Source: Candidatus Dormiibacterota bacterium
GTDB lineage: Bacteria > Chloroflexota > Dormibacteria > Dormibacterales > Dormibacteraceae
Assembly: GCA_003151665.1 (NCBI GenBank)
Contig: PLYD01000080.1
Span: forward strand, 1-33,612
Length of the DNA stretch: 33,612 nt
Direction: 5' to 3'
Position numbers and translations under genes: made by a program
In this document: piece by piece, positions 18,615 through 26,619 of the stretch
How the letters are laid out: each line of letters starts with the position of its first letter
How positions within the stretch are numbered: the first letter of the stretch is position 1
The notes under the pieces: model-generated
The model's database searches: none
What the model saw: only the letters and a program-made list of their open reading frames with translations
Told to the model about the DNA's origin: nothing

Positions 18615-19210
18615 CAGTCCGATCCGAGCTCGACATCGAGCTCGTCACCCTCGACCTGTACGAGCTCGAGGTGACGGAGCCACGCGAGGACTTCGAGCTG
18701 GAGGTCAAGCGAGCGACGCAGGCCGTTAGAACCGGCGAGGTCGGCGACGCCGCGCCCGCGCGTGCGCTGTACCGGCGATTCGGCATCGATCCGACGCGAG
18801 TCAGGCCTTCCTCTGAGGCGCTGCTGCGCCGGCTGAAGAAGGGCGAACCGCTCCCTCGCATCAACTCTTTGGTCGACGTCGCCAACGCTCTTTCGGTGCA
18901 GCTGCAGGTGCCGGTCGGGCTGTACGACCTTGGCAAGGTGCGCGGCGACGAGCTCGTGGTAAGGCTCGGGTCGGAGGGCGAGAGCTACAACGGCATCGGC
19001 AAAGAGCGCGTCAACGTCGCCGGCCGCATTTGCGTGGCGGACGCCGAGGGACCTTGCGGCAATCCGACCTCCGATTCGGCCCGCACGATGATCACCACAG
19101 ATACGGAGCGCGCGGCGTGGATCTACTTCCTGCGGGTGAGCGACGAAACGATCGACCGCACGGCCGAGCTGATCGCAGTGTTCGGCCGCGGCCTGGTCCG
19201 CGTTCTCTGA
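18608..19210 (+). CDS. Stand-alone B3/B4 (PheT tRNA-binding-type) domain protein
   Basis: A 200-residue protein made of the B3/B4 domain found in the beta subunit of phenylalanyl-tRNA synthetase, where it edits mischarged Tyr-tRNA(Phe). Visible family segments are ALYRRFGIDPTRVRPSSEALLRRL, INSLVDVANALSVQLQVPVGLYD, and RICVADAEGPCGNPTSDSARTMITTDT. Stand-alone copies are widespread with unproven function; a trans-editing or amino-acid-binding role is possible. GTG 18608 overlaps the aroA stop by several bases, so it is translated with the aromatic operon, a suggestive link to phenylalanine/tyrosine. Confidence 0.85.
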   Translation: MLTVRSELDIELVTLDLYELEVTEPREDFELEVKRATQAVRTGEVGDAAPARALYRRFGIDPTRVRPSSEALLRRLKKGEPLPRINSLVDVANALSVQLQVPVGLYDLGKVRGDELVVRLGSEGESYNGIGKERVNVAGRICVADAEGPCGNPTSDSARTMITTDTERAAWIYFLRVSDETIDRTAELIAVFGRGLVRVL

Positions 19211-20229
19211 TGGTCACCATCCTCGGGGCAGGAGTGGCCGGCGCTTCGCTGGCGTGGGCGCTCGCGCGACGAGGGCGAAGGGACGTCGTGGTCTTCGACC
19301 CCTCGGTGGAACCTTCGGGCTCGACCTCGAAAGCGCTGGGCGGATTTCGCACGCAGCACGGCAGCGAGTTGAACATCAACCTGGCGCTCGCGTCCCGAAA
19401 TTTTTTCGTGGAGCGGGCCGAGCACATTCACTTTCAACCCAACGGCTACCTCTACCTCGCCGAGACGCCGGAGGCCGCAATCGAGCTACTGCGCAGGGCT
19501 GATTTCCAGCGGGCCTGCGGCCTGCCGATCGAGCATCCCGACCCGCGGGCGATCGTGCCCTGGCTCGACGATGCCGGCATTCGAGGCGCCAACTTCTGCG
19601 CGCTCGACGGGCAGTACATCCCGCTCGAGATCCTCGGCGCATACATGGAGGAGGCCCGTGAGCTCGGTGTCGACTTCCGCCTCGGGCGAGAGGCGGGGCC
19701 GCGCGACCTCACCGCCGACATCGTGGTCGTGGCATGTGGCGTGTGGTCGTCGGGGGTCGGAGACAAGCTCGAGGTCAGGCTGGCGGTCGAAGCCGTGGAG
19801 CGCGGCGTATTCATGACCGGCCCATACGATTGGTTAGGTGACAGGGTGCCGATTACGCTGGAGTCGGGCTCCGGCTTCCACTTTCGCGAGCGCGACCGCA
19901 GGCTGTGGGTGATGGGGCCGGGCGATCAGCACGATTGGAATCGCATACGCGAGTGGCTGGCGATGCGAGCGCCTCGAGCGGAGGTGCTGGAACCCGATGG
20001 CTATATCAGCGGCAACTACGAGATGACCTTTGACCACCATCCCCTGGTCGGAGAGACTGCGCGCGGTGGCGTGTGGTCGTCGTGCGGGTTCAGCGGCCAC
20101 GGCGTGATGCAATCGCCTGCGGTGGCGGACAACCTGGCGGCCATGATCAACGGCGACTCGCCACCGCTCGACATCCGCTCAATGAGCCCGCAGCGCACGG
20201 AGCCTCTTATCGACTTGACGCAGCTATGA
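19210..20229 (+). CDS. FAD-dependent oxidoreductase, DAO (glycine/D-amino-acid oxidase-like) family
   Basis: A 339-residue flavoprotein. MVTILGAGVAGASLAWALARRG is the FAD-binding Rossmann motif (GAGVAG at 6-11); SKALGGFRTQHG, YLYLAETPEA, VVACGVWSSG, and the C-terminal SCGFSGHGVMQSPAVADNLA are typical of DAO/sarcosine-oxidase enzymes. The ATG at 19210 shares one base with the preceding stop (TGATG), and the stop overlaps the next start. Substrate is unknown; a secondary amine or D-amino acid is the family default. Confidence 0.85.
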   Translation: MVTILGAGVAGASLAWALARRGRRDVVVFDPSVEPSGSTSKALGGFRTQHGSELNINLALASRNFFVERAEHIHFQPNGYLYLAETPEAAIELLRRADFQRACGLPIEHPDPRAIVPWLDDAGIRGANFCALDGQYIPLEILGAYMEEARELGVDFRLGREAGPRDLTADIVVVACGVWSSGVGDKLEVRLAVEAVERGVFMTGPYDWLGDRVPITLESGSGFHFRERDRRLWVMGPGDQHDWNRIREWLAMRAPRAEVLEPDGYISGNYEMTFDHHPLVGETARGGVWSSCGFSGHGVMQSPAVADNLAAMINGDSPPLDIRSMSPQRTEPLIDLTQL

Positions 20230-20831
20230 GCGCCGCCTCCGAGCAGGTGCTGTGCGTGAAGCGAGAGGACATCTTTCCCGACGGCGCCTGGCACGGTTTC
20301 GTCAGCGATCGCCTGGAGGAGCGTCAGGCGGTGATTCGCGAACACCATTTCTTCATGGCGCGGGCCAAGGTTGAGGACGATCCCAGCTACCAGCAGATCA
20401 TCCCCTACGTCGTATTTCGCCACGGCGACCGGTTTTTCCTTACGCACCGCCTGCGCGCCTCCTCCGAGAAGCGGTTGCGCAAGCAGTATTCCTTGGGGCT
20501 TGGCGGCCACATCAATCCTGGCGACCTCGAGGGCGGCGATCCGATCCAGGACGGTTTGAAACGCGAGTGGGAGGAGGAGGTGAGCTACGACGGCAGCTTC
20601 GAGGCGAAGCTGATCGGCCTGCTCAACGACGAGTCCTCGCCCGTATCGAAGGTGCATCTTGGGGTCGTGTTTCTCGTCGATGGCACTTCGCCGAACATCG
20701 CGATCCGTGAGACGGACAAGCTCGCGGGCGAGCTGCTGACGCTCGATGAGATGCGGATCTATTACCTCGGAATGGAGTCGTGGTCGCAGATGGTGTACGA
20801 CCGCCTGGCGCGGGGCGAGCTGCCCCGATGA
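20226..20831 (+). CDS. Nudix hydrolase-like protein
   Basis: A 201-residue protein with a recognisable Nudix box at about 94-119: G94 in GGHINPGD, then LKREWEEEV, with the metal-binding Glu residues of REWEEE at 113-118. The N-terminal third (to about 45) and the C-terminal MRIYYLGMESWSQMVYDRL are extensions beyond the core fold. The family cleaves nucleoside diphosphates linked to another moiety; this one looks like the poorly studied group of phosphoesterase-type Nudix proteins, so no substrate is claimed. Start is the ATG at 20226 in the ATGA overlap, not the longer upstream frame. Confidence 0.82.
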   Translation: MSAASEQVLCVKREDIFPDGAWHGFVSDRLEERQAVIREHHFFMARAKVEDDPSYQQIIPYVVFRHGDRFFLTHRLRASSEKRLRKQYSLGLGGHINPGDLEGGDPIQDGLKREWEEEVSYDGSFEAKLIGLLNDESSPVSKVHLGVVFLVDGTSPNIAIRETDKLAGELLTLDEMRIYYLGMESWSQMVYDRLARGELPR

Positions 20832-21736
20832 AGTTCGTCGAGGTCGGAGGCGCGCGATTGTCGGCGATCGGGCTCGGCACCTGGCAGTTCGGTTCGACCG
20901 AATGGGGCTATGGGAAGGACTACGCGACCGGTGAGGCCGGCGTGATTGTCAAGCGCGCATTGGAGCTCGGTGTCAACCTCATCGACACGGCCGAGGTTTA
21001 TGGCCTTGGGCGCTCCGAGCGTATCGTCGGGGAGGCGATTCGCGGCCAGCGCGAGAAGGTGTTCCTGGCGACCAAGCTGTTTCCCATCGGCCTCCCGTTC
21101 CAGGTCGAAGGGCGCGCTCGCGCGAGTGCTAAGCGCTTGGACGTGGATCGACTCGATCTCTACCAGCTCCACTGGCCGAGCTGGTTGTTTCCGCCACGTT
21201 CGACGATGCCGCGGATGAAGAGGCTGGTCGATTCCGGACTGGTAAGCCATGTCGGCGTCAGCAACCATTCGCTCACCCAGTGGCAAGCGGCGGAGAGCGC
21301 CCTCGGGGGACCGGTGCTTTCGAACCAGGTCCCTTTCAGCCTGATCGTGCGCGCGCCGGAGCACGAGCTGCTGCCGTGGGCTCAGCGCGAAGGCCGGGTG
21401 ATCATCGCGTATAGCCCGTTGGGCCAGGGCTTGTTGTCGGGGAAGTACCAGAAGACGCCGCCGCGAAACTTCAGGCGCGCTCGGCGCGCGTTCAGCGCCG
21501 AGTCGCGGCAGCGTTTGCAACCGCTGGTCGACGCACTCGGGGAGATCGGTGCGAGGCACGGCGCGACCAACTCACAGGTTGCCCTCGCGTGGCTCATCCG
21601 CAAGCCGAACGTGGTGGCCATTCCCGGCGCGTCCAATGTGCGGCAGCTCGAAGAGAACGTTGCGGCTGTGGATGTCGAGCTCAGTGACGATGACGATGCA
21701 AGGCTGACGGCGCTAGCACTATCGGCCGGCGAATAA
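20828..21736 (+). CDS. Aldo/keto reductase
   Basis: A 302-residue NADPH-dependent reductase with the full catalytic tetrad: D53 and Y58 in NLIDTAEVYG, K83 in VFLATKLFP, and H115 in LDLYQLHWP. GVSNHSLTQWQ and AYSPLGQGLLSGKY are also typical. AWLIRKPNVVAIPGASNVRQLEENV is the C-terminal cofactor-binding part. Substrate unknown. It starts at ATG 20828 in a 4-base overlap and is the last gene of the coupled run that begins at trpE. Confidence 0.9.
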   Translation: MKFVEVGGARLSAIGLGTWQFGSTEWGYGKDYATGEAGVIVKRALELGVNLIDTAEVYGLGRSERIVGEAIRGQREKVFLATKLFPIGLPFQVEGRARASAKRLDVDRLDLYQLHWPSWLFPPRSTMPRMKRLVDSGLVSHVGVSNHSLTQWQAAESALGGPVLSNQVPFSLIVRAPEHELLPWAQREGRVIIAYSPLGQGLLSGKYQKTPPRNFRRARRAFSAESRQRLQPLVDALGEIGARHGATNSQVALAWLIRKPNVVAIPGASNVRQLEENVAAVDVELSDDDDARLTALALSAGE

Positions 21737-21739
21737 CAT
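21734..21739 (+). promoter_or_regulatory. Putative -10 box (TAACAT) for the MenC-like gene
   Basis: TAACAT overlaps the stop of the aldo/keto reductase gene and lies 7 bases before GTG 21747. No Shine-Dalgarno is visible, so the start is probably leaderless. Confidence 0.4.
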
Positions 21740-21746
21740 CCACACG

Positions 21747-22874
21747 GTGAACCCGTTGACCCTCGAAGCCGTGGAGCTGTTTCGCATCAGGCTGCCGCTC
21801 GTGGCGCCTTTCGAGACGTCCTTCGGGATCCAGACCGAGCGCGACATCCTCCTGTTGAAGGCGCAGACGAGCGATGGCGACGGTTGGGGTGAGTGCGTGG
21901 CAACCGAGGAGCCCACCTACTCGTCTGAGTACATCGAAGGGGCGCAGCAGGTCCTCGTCCACCACTTGCTGCCGAGGTTGTTCGAGCGTGGGCGTCTGTC
22001 AGCGGAGGACGTCGGGCAGGTCCTGCGACCGGTGCACGGCCATCAGATGGCGAAGGCTGCGATCGAGATGGCGGTCCTCGACGCCCAGCTGCGCGCTAGC
22101 GGCGAGTCGTTCGCCCACTTCTTTGGCGCTGTGAGGGAGGAGGTCGACTGTGGGGTGTCGGTCGGGATCCACGCCTCGATCCCCGCACTCCTGCAAACAG
22201 TGGGCGGCTATCTCGACCAGGGCTACCGACGGATCAAGCTGAAGATCAAGCCTGGCTGGGACGTGGAACCGGTGCGCGCGGTGAGGGAGCGCTTCGGAGA
22301 CGTGCCATTGCAGGTGGACGCCAACACGGCATATTCGGTGTCGGACGCCAAGCATTTGGCCGAGCTCGACGCTTTTGAGCTGCTGCTCATCGAGCAGCCG
22401 CTGCCGGAGGAGCAGGTTCTCGCCCACGCGGAGCTCGCGAAGGTGGTCCAGACAGCGATCTGCCTCGACGAGTCGATCACCTCGGTCCAGGCCGCGGCAG
22501 ACGCGATCCAGCTGGGCGCATGTCAGATCATCAACATCAAGCCGGGGCGCGTCGGCGGCTACCTCGAGGCGCGCCGCATCCACGACCTCTGTGCGCAGCA
22601 CCGTATCCCCGTGTGGATGGGGGGGATGCTGGAGACCGGCCTAGGGCGCGCCGGCAACGTGGCGATGGCCGCGATGCCCAACTTCACTCTGCCCGGTGAT
22701 ACGTCAGCGTCGGACCGCTACTACCACCGCGACATCACCGAACCGTTCGTGCTCGTCGAGGGCAGGCTGAGGGTGCCGCAGGGACCGGGGCTCGGGGTGA
22801 ACGTGGATACGGAATTCCTGGCTGAGATCACTCATTCACACCAGACGGTTCGGTCGGAGAAGACGGCGATGTAA
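21747..22874 (+). CDS. menC: Enolase-superfamily enzyme: o-succinylbenzoate synthase / N-acylamino acid racemase (MenC-like)
   Basis: A 375-residue muconate-lactonising-type enolase-superfamily protein. Catalytic residues are visible: K164 and K166 in RIKLKIKPGWD, metal ligands D191 (DANTAY), E216 (IEQPL) and D241 (DESI), and the second base K265 in NIKPGRVGG. The late WMGGMLETGLGRAGN and PGDTSASDRYYHRDI segments match the NSAR/OSBS subfamily. These enzymes make o-succinylbenzoate for menaquinone or racemise N-acyl amino acids, and some do both; no other men gene is in the window, so the true role is open. A repeat copy follows the stop. Confidence 0.88.
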   Translation: MNPLTLEAVELFRIRLPLVAPFETSFGIQTERDILLLKAQTSDGDGWGECVATEEPTYSSEYIEGAQQVLVHHLLPRLFERGRLSAEDVGQVLRPVHGHQMAKAAIEMAVLDAQLRASGESFAHFFGAVREEVDCGVSVGIHASIPALLQTVGGYLDQGYRRIKLKIKPGWDVEPVRAVRERFGDVPLQVDANTAYSVSDAKHLAELDAFELLLIEQPLPEEQVLAHAELAKVVQTAICLDESITSVQAAADAIQLGACQIINIKPGRVGGYLEARRIHDLCAQHRIPVWMGGMLETGLGRAGNVAMAAMPNFTLPGDTSASDRYYHRDITEPFVLVEGRLRVPQGPGLGVNVDTEFLAEITHSHQTVRSEKTAM

Positions 22875-23083
22875 AGAAGGAGTCCGCCGCCCGGATGAGC
22901 ACGGCGGGCGCTATGGCACGGACTGGTGGATCTGGTCTGGACAAAGGCGGTGGGGTACAGCTGGCGAACGAAAGCGATGCCGGCCGTGAGCCAGACGAGT
23001 TGGAGTCATGGCGATGTGTGGGAACGCGCTGGTCTTTCGACGAGCGCGTGCGCCTGGTGGGCGCTGGGCGACTTGACGCGCAG
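22873..23083. repeat. Dispersed intergenic repeat, copy B (most complete)
   Basis: About 210 bases filling the gap between two convergent genes. The left half (22873-22985) aligns with copy A: TCCGCC, ATGGCACG, ACAAAGGCGGTGGGGT, GCGATGCCGG. The right half (about 23030-23080) aligns with copy C: GACGAGCGCGTG and GCGCTGGGCG are identical. Possible hairpins: CCGCCG/CGGCGG near 22884-22908. It stops just before the stop codon of the phosphoesterase gene. A frame across it is open but shadows that gene and lacks coding character. Confidence 0.65.
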
Positions 23084-23086
23084 TCC

Positions 23087-23977
23087 TTACGGTCCGGGGT
23101 TGCTCACCAGGTCGGTCATTGGGCTTGCGTTCGCGGCCCGGCCCAGGCGCGCGAGACCGAGGCGGTCCTCGATGGTGGCCAGCATCGAGTAGTGGTTGTA
23201 GGCGCGTGCGCTCGAGCGCTCCATCGGGTTCGGCTGGATGGCGAGCGCGAGCACGTGGTTGGCGCTGTCTTCACCTTCGTCCCACGTGATCAGCAACAAC
23301 CCGCTGTTCTTCCATGCGTCCGTGGCAAGGATCAACGGAACGGTTTGCGACAGCCACCTATCCGCGGTCGCCGTCGAGCAGTCGTGCCCGTCGTGGCACA
23401 GGCCAGGCGTGATCCAGACGAAACGCGGAACCTCGTTCTTCATGTCGGCGGCGAAGTGGCCGAAATTGACCACCTGGCTTGGGCAGCTGCCGCCGTAATA
23501 GGCGAAGGGGTTGTGCTTGAGCGCGTAGGGATAAGGGCTGTTGAAGCAGCCGCTGGTCATGCCTTCCATGTAGGCGCGCCACGCGATGCCGGCGGAGGTC
23601 AGCTGTGCTCCGAGACCGCCGGCGGGGAGCCGGTGGTAGCCGTCGTCGGCGATCCCCCACGTGCTCCCCGACGTGAGCGCGAGGTAGTTGGGAAGGCTTG
23701 GATGCGAAACGCCCTGATAGTCGGTGGCGACTGAGTACTTGGCCGCCAAAGCGGCGGTATACGAGCCCGAGAGCGCCTGGCCATAGCTTCGGTTCTCCAT
23801 GACGATCACAAAGACGTGCGACAGCGAAGTGGTGACAGGCGAGGGTGAGCCTATGGGGATAGGGCTGGGGGTCGGCAAAGGTGAAGGAGTGGCTACGGGG
23901 ATTTGCGCCGAGGGGCGCGCGCACGCGCCGAGGAGACAAATAGACAACATCAGGGCAGCGACCCTCGTAGCCCTCAC
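23087..23977 (-). CDS. Phosphoesterase-family lipoprotein (acid phosphatase/phospholipase C-like)
   Basis: A 296-residue exported protein. The N-terminus has a lipobox, LLGAC, with C19 as the likely lipidated cysteine, followed by a Pro/Ser/Thr-rich linker (about 25-50). The catalytic domain shows VFVIVMENRSYGQ, GVSHPSLPNYLALTSG, FVWITPGLCHDGHDC and LLITWDEGE, the segments of the PF04185-type phosphoesterase family (acid phosphatases, phospholipases C). It would release phosphate or head groups outside the membrane. Start: GTG 23977; the divergent gene starts 27 bases away. Confidence 0.85.
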   Translation of the reverse strand: MRATRVAALMLSICLLGACARPSAQIPVATPSPLPTPSPIPIGSPSPVTTSLSHVFVIVMENRSYGQALSGSYTAALAAKYSVATDYQGVSHPSLPNYLALTSGSTWGIADDGYHRLPAGGLGAQLTSAGIAWRAYMEGMTSGCFNSPYPYALKHNPFAYYGGSCPSQVVNFGHFAADMKNEVPRFVWITPGLCHDGHDCSTATADRWLSQTVPLILATDAWKNSGLLLITWDEGEDSANHVLALAIQPNPMERSSARAYNHYSMLATIEDRLGLARLGRAANASPMTDLVSNPGP

Positions 23978-23989
23978 GTGATCAGACCT

Positions 23990-23995
23990 TACGAT
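23990..23995 (+). promoter_or_regulatory. Putative -10 box (TACGAT) for the aldose-epimerase-like gene
   Basis: TACGAT lies 8 bases before GTG 24004. On the minus strand TAAGGT (23986-23991) lies 8 bases before GTG 23977, so the two divergent -10 boxes would overlap by two bases. Confidence 0.35.
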
Positions 23996-24003
23996 CGCAA
24001 CCT

Positions 24004-24762
24004 GTGGAATTGCATGAAGGTCCGTGGAATCTGCTTGTGAACCCGGATCACGGCGGCCGTATCACCTCGCTTCGTCTTGACGGCCATGAGCTTCTCGACC
24101 GGGGGATCGGCGTCGCCGATCGGTCACAGGAAAATTTCGTGGCCGCGGGCGCATACGGGTGGGACGAGATGGTGCCGACTGTTGACCCCGCCCGGTATCC
24201 GGGGCCAAGCGCGTGGGCCGGCATCGAGCTCCCCGACCACGGCGAGGCGTGGCGCCTGCCTTGGACGGTGCTGGACGAGACGCCATCAAATGCCACCATG
24301 GAGTGCTCAGGGGTCACGCTGCCATGGCGACTGCGGCGGCGGGTCGAGCTGACAGCTCGCACTGTGCGCGTTGAGTACACGTATAGAAATTCCGGAGAGC
24401 ACCCGATGTACGCGTACTGGTGCTCGCATATTTTGTTTCGATATCTGACAGGGATGGTGGTTGAAGGCGTCGAGGGGTTCGTGCCCCCCGCGGCAGGCAC
24501 CAGCTCGAAGTTGCATCTGCCGCCCGGTTCGTCATCAAGGGCCGGGCTCGACTGGAGGGCCGGACCGGCTATCGAGATCGCTTGGGATCCAGCTCTGACT
24601 CCATATGTGGGGGTATGGGCGTGCAATGGCGACCTCGGCGGCTACCACCAGATCGCCATCGAGCCCGCGACCGGCGGCAGCGACCACCCCGATCCGGCTG
24701 CGCCGCCTCCGCTGCTCGAGCCGGGCGAGGAGCTCGAGTGGTGGCTGGAGATCCGCGGGTGA
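24004..24762 (+). CDS. Aldose 1-epimerase (galactose mutarotase)-like protein
   Basis: A 252-residue protein with the galactose-mutarotase beta-sandwich pattern: NPDHGGRITSLRLDGHELL, YGWDEMVPTVDPARYPG, VRVEYTYRNSGEHPMYAYWCSHILFR, YVGVWACNGDLGGYHQIAIEP and LEPGEELEWWLEIRG. Family enzymes interconvert alpha and beta anomers of sugars, but this group is shorter and distant from GalM; sugar binding is likelier than a proven reaction. It stands alone between the phosphoesterase and threonine synthase. GTG 24004 is preferred because of the -10 box just before it. Confidence 0.75.
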   Translation: MELHEGPWNLLVNPDHGGRITSLRLDGHELLDRGIGVADRSQENFVAAGAYGWDEMVPTVDPARYPGPSAWAGIELPDHGEAWRLPWTVLDETPSNATMECSGVTLPWRLRRRVELTARTVRVEYTYRNSGEHPMYAYWCSHILFRYLTGMVVEGVEGFVPPAAGTSSKLHLPPGSSSRAGLDWRAGPAIEIAWDPALTPYVGVWACNGDLGGYHQIAIEPATGGSDHPDPAAPPPLLEPGEELEWWLEIRG

Positions 24763-24788
24763 CCGCCGGCCACGTTCAGCGCGCCATC

Positions 24789-24794
24789 TAAACT
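24789..24794 (+). promoter_or_regulatory. Putative -10 box (TAAACT) for threonine synthase
   Basis: TAAACT is followed by 9 bases (GACAAAACA) and ATG 24804, with no ribosome binding site. This gap after 24762 contains nothing else recognisable. Confidence 0.4.
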
Positions 24795-24803
24795 GACAAA
24801 ACA

Positions 24804-26042
24804 ATGGCCAAGCTTCTTGGGCTGCGTTGTCGCGAGTGCGGAGCTGAATATGAGCTCCAGGCTACGCATGTCTGCGAGATGTGCTTCGGGCCGCTCGATG
24901 TGGTCTTCGATTACGCCGCGCTCAAGAAGGTCGTGACGCGAAAGCGGATCGAGGACGGCCCGCCTTCAATGTGGCGCTACCGAGACCTGCTCCCGATCGA
25001 GGACTCGACTCCGATCGTCAGCCTTGGCGAAGGCTTCACGCCCCTGGTCAAGGCCGACCGCCTGGGCGCCGAGCTCGGGCTTCGCAACCTGTACCTGAAG
25101 AACGACAGCATGAACCCGACGAACTCATTCAAGGATCGCGTGGTGTCTGTCGCCATCAGCTGGGCGCGCGCCCACGGTTTCGAGACCATCGCGTGCGCTT
25201 CGACTGGGAACCTTGCCAACTCGGTGGCCGCATACTCCGCGCGCGCCGGGCTCGAATGCTTCGTGTTCATCCCCGTCGACCTCGAGCCCGCAAAGATCGT
25301 CAGCATCAGCGTCTTCGACCCCAACGTGGTCGCCGTCCGCGGCAACTATGACGAGGTGAACCGCCTATGCAGCCAGCTGGTCGAGTCGACGCCCTGGGCT
25401 TTCTGCAACATCAACATCAGGCCCTTCTACGCGGAGGGGTCGAAGACAGTCACCTTCGAGACCGTCGAGCAGCTCGGCTGGACGCTGCCTGACGAGATCA
25501 TCATCCCGATCGCGAGCGGCTGTCAGTTCGTCAGGCATCGGCAGGCGGTCAGGGAGCTCATGGACTTCGGCCTCGTTCGGGACGACAAGGTTCCTGCGTT
25601 CACCGGCGCACAGGCGCTCGGTTGCTCCCCCGTCTACAACGCATTCAACTCCGACACCCCCGAGAGGGTGCTGCCGGTAAAGCCAAACACCATTGCGCGC
25701 TCGATCGCGATCGGGAATCCATCGGACGGCATGTATGTCAACCGGATTGCGAAGGAGACGGGCGGCGTGGTGGAGGCGGTCACCGAGGAGGAGATAGTCG
25801 ACGCGATGCGGCTGCTGGCCAGGACCGAGGGCATCTTTACCGAGACGGCCGGTGGGGTGACGGTCGGCGTGCTGGCCAAGCTGGCGCGCGCGGGGCGCTG
25901 GAAAGGGGACGAGGTGGTGGTTGCCTACATCACCGGTCACGGGCTGAAGACGGCCGATGTGCTGGCCAGAGTCGATGGCCACGCGAAACGCGTGGAAATA
26001 GAACCGACCCTAAAATCGTTTCGCGAGAAGGTGAACATTTAG
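24804..26042 (+). CDS. thrC: Threonine synthase
   Basis: A 412-residue PLP enzyme of fold type II that converts O-phospho-L-homoserine to threonine. The N-terminus carries a four-cysteine zinc-ribbon-like motif, C9/C12 and C24/C27 (LRCRECG, HVCEMCFGP), found in many ThrC homologues. Other landmarks: LGEGFTPL, the Schiff-base K110 in NSFKDR, ACASTGNLANS, IPIASGCQF and ETAGGVTVG. It lies 2 bases before a MoaD/ThiS-like gene and a NIL-domain gene, so a sulfur-transfer role as a variant synthase making homocysteine or cysteine is a possibility; ThrC activity is the default. Confidence 0.93.
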   Translation: MAKLLGLRCRECGAEYELQATHVCEMCFGPLDVVFDYAALKKVVTRKRIEDGPPSMWRYRDLLPIEDSTPIVSLGEGFTPLVKADRLGAELGLRNLYLKNDSMNPTNSFKDRVVSVAISWARAHGFETIACASTGNLANSVAAYSARAGLECFVFIPVDLEPAKIVSISVFDPNVVAVRGNYDEVNRLCSQLVESTPWAFCNINIRPFYAEGSKTVTFETVEQLGWTLPDEIIIPIASGCQFVRHRQAVRELMDFGLVRDDKVPAFTGAQALGCSPVYNAFNSDTPERVLPVKPNTIARSIAIGNPSDGMYVNRIAKETGGVVEAVTEEEIVDAMRLLARTEGIFTETAGGVTVGVLAKLARAGRWKGDEVVVAYITGHGLKTADVLARVDGHAKRVEIEPTLKSFREKVNI

Positions 26043-26044
26043 AA

Positions 26045-26329
26045 ATGCCGCAATTTCGAATCCCAGGCCCGCTTCGCAGGCTGTCCGACGGTCAGATCAC
26101 CGTGGCGGTCGAGGCGAGCGATCTCGAATCGGCGATCGAGGCGCTCGACGCGCGCTACCCGGGCTTCCGGGACAGGCTCCTCGACGACAAGGGCGAGCTG
26201 CGGCAGTTTGTCAACGTCTACCTGAACGATGAGGACGTCCGCTTGGGGCCAGGCCTCAAGGCCAAGGTCACCGAGAAGGACGAGATCTCGATCGTGCCGG
26301 CAGTAGCCGGGGGCGCTTGTCGGCCTTAG
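26045..26329 (+). CDS. MoaD/ThiS-family ubiquitin-like sulfur carrier
   Basis: A 94-residue beta-grasp protein (MPQFRIPGPLRRLSDG, VNVYLNDEDVR, LKAKVTEKDEISIVPAVAGG). The di-glycine at 89-90 would be the site of adenylation and thiocarboxylation, but four residues (ACRP) follow it. A metalloprotease would have to remove this tail first, as known for some thiocarboxylate carriers. It starts 2 bases after the thrC stop. It may serve molybdopterin synthesis, but thrC and NIL neighbours favour amino-acid sulfur transfer (CysO- or HcyS-like). ATG 26045 is the first good start. Confidence 0.82.
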   Translation: MPQFRIPGPLRRLSDGQITVAVEASDLESAIEALDARYPGFRDRLLDDKGELRQFVNVYLNDEDVRLGPGLKAKVTEKDEISIVPAVAGGACRP

Positions 26330-26332
26330 ACT
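26327..26332 (+). promoter_or_regulatory. Putative -10 box (TAGACT) for the NIL-domain gene
   Basis: TAGACT overlaps the stop of the sulfur carrier gene and lies 7 bases before ATG 26340, as in the other leaderless-like starts here. Confidence 0.35.
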
Positions 26333-26339
26333 CTCGGCG

Positions 26340-26579
26340 ATGGGGAGACGGCGCCTCAAGCTGATATTCGGGCCTGACATGGTCAAAGAGCCGGTCATCT
26401 ACCAGATGGGCAAGCAGTTCGAGATCGTCACCAACATCCGGCGTGCCGACGTCACGCGCGACCAGGGCTGGGTCCTCCTTGAGATCACGGGTGAGGCCGA
26501 AGAGCTGGATCGCGGGGTCGAGTACCTGGAGTCGCGCGGGGTCAAGGTCGAGCCGGCCGAGGGCGACCTGATCGAGTAG
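26340..26579 (+). CDS. NIL-domain protein
   Basis: A 79-residue protein matching the NIL domain (RLKLIFGPDMVKEPVIYQMG, FEIVTNIRRADVTRDQGWVLLEITG, DRGVEYLESRGVKVEP). NIL domains accompany methionine ABC transporter ATPases (MetN) and sulfide-to-homocysteine systems, so binding of a methionine/sulfur intermediate is likely. It lies 10 bases after the MoaD-like gene. The pairing with ThrC and a sulfur carrier supports a sulfur-amino-acid role rather than transport. Confidence 0.8.
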   Translation: MGRRRLKLIFGPDMVKEPVIYQMGKQFEIVTNIRRADVTRDQGWVLLEITGEAEELDRGVEYLESRGVKVEPAEGDLIE

Positions 26580-26619
26580 AAGTCTCGGCGATCGGCCCCA
26601 GATTACGATTGCCGCCGAC

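Noticed and set aside
22895..23734. Long open frame (279 codons) on the plus strand
   Set aside because: It covers repeat copy B and then runs antisense to the phosphoesterase gene, whose protein motifs are clear; no recognisable protein on this strand.
25622..26044. Extension of the MoaD-like frame upstream into threonine synthase
   Set aside because: The frame stays open inside thrC but encodes an Arg-rich shadow sequence; ATG 26045 gives the expected small carrier.
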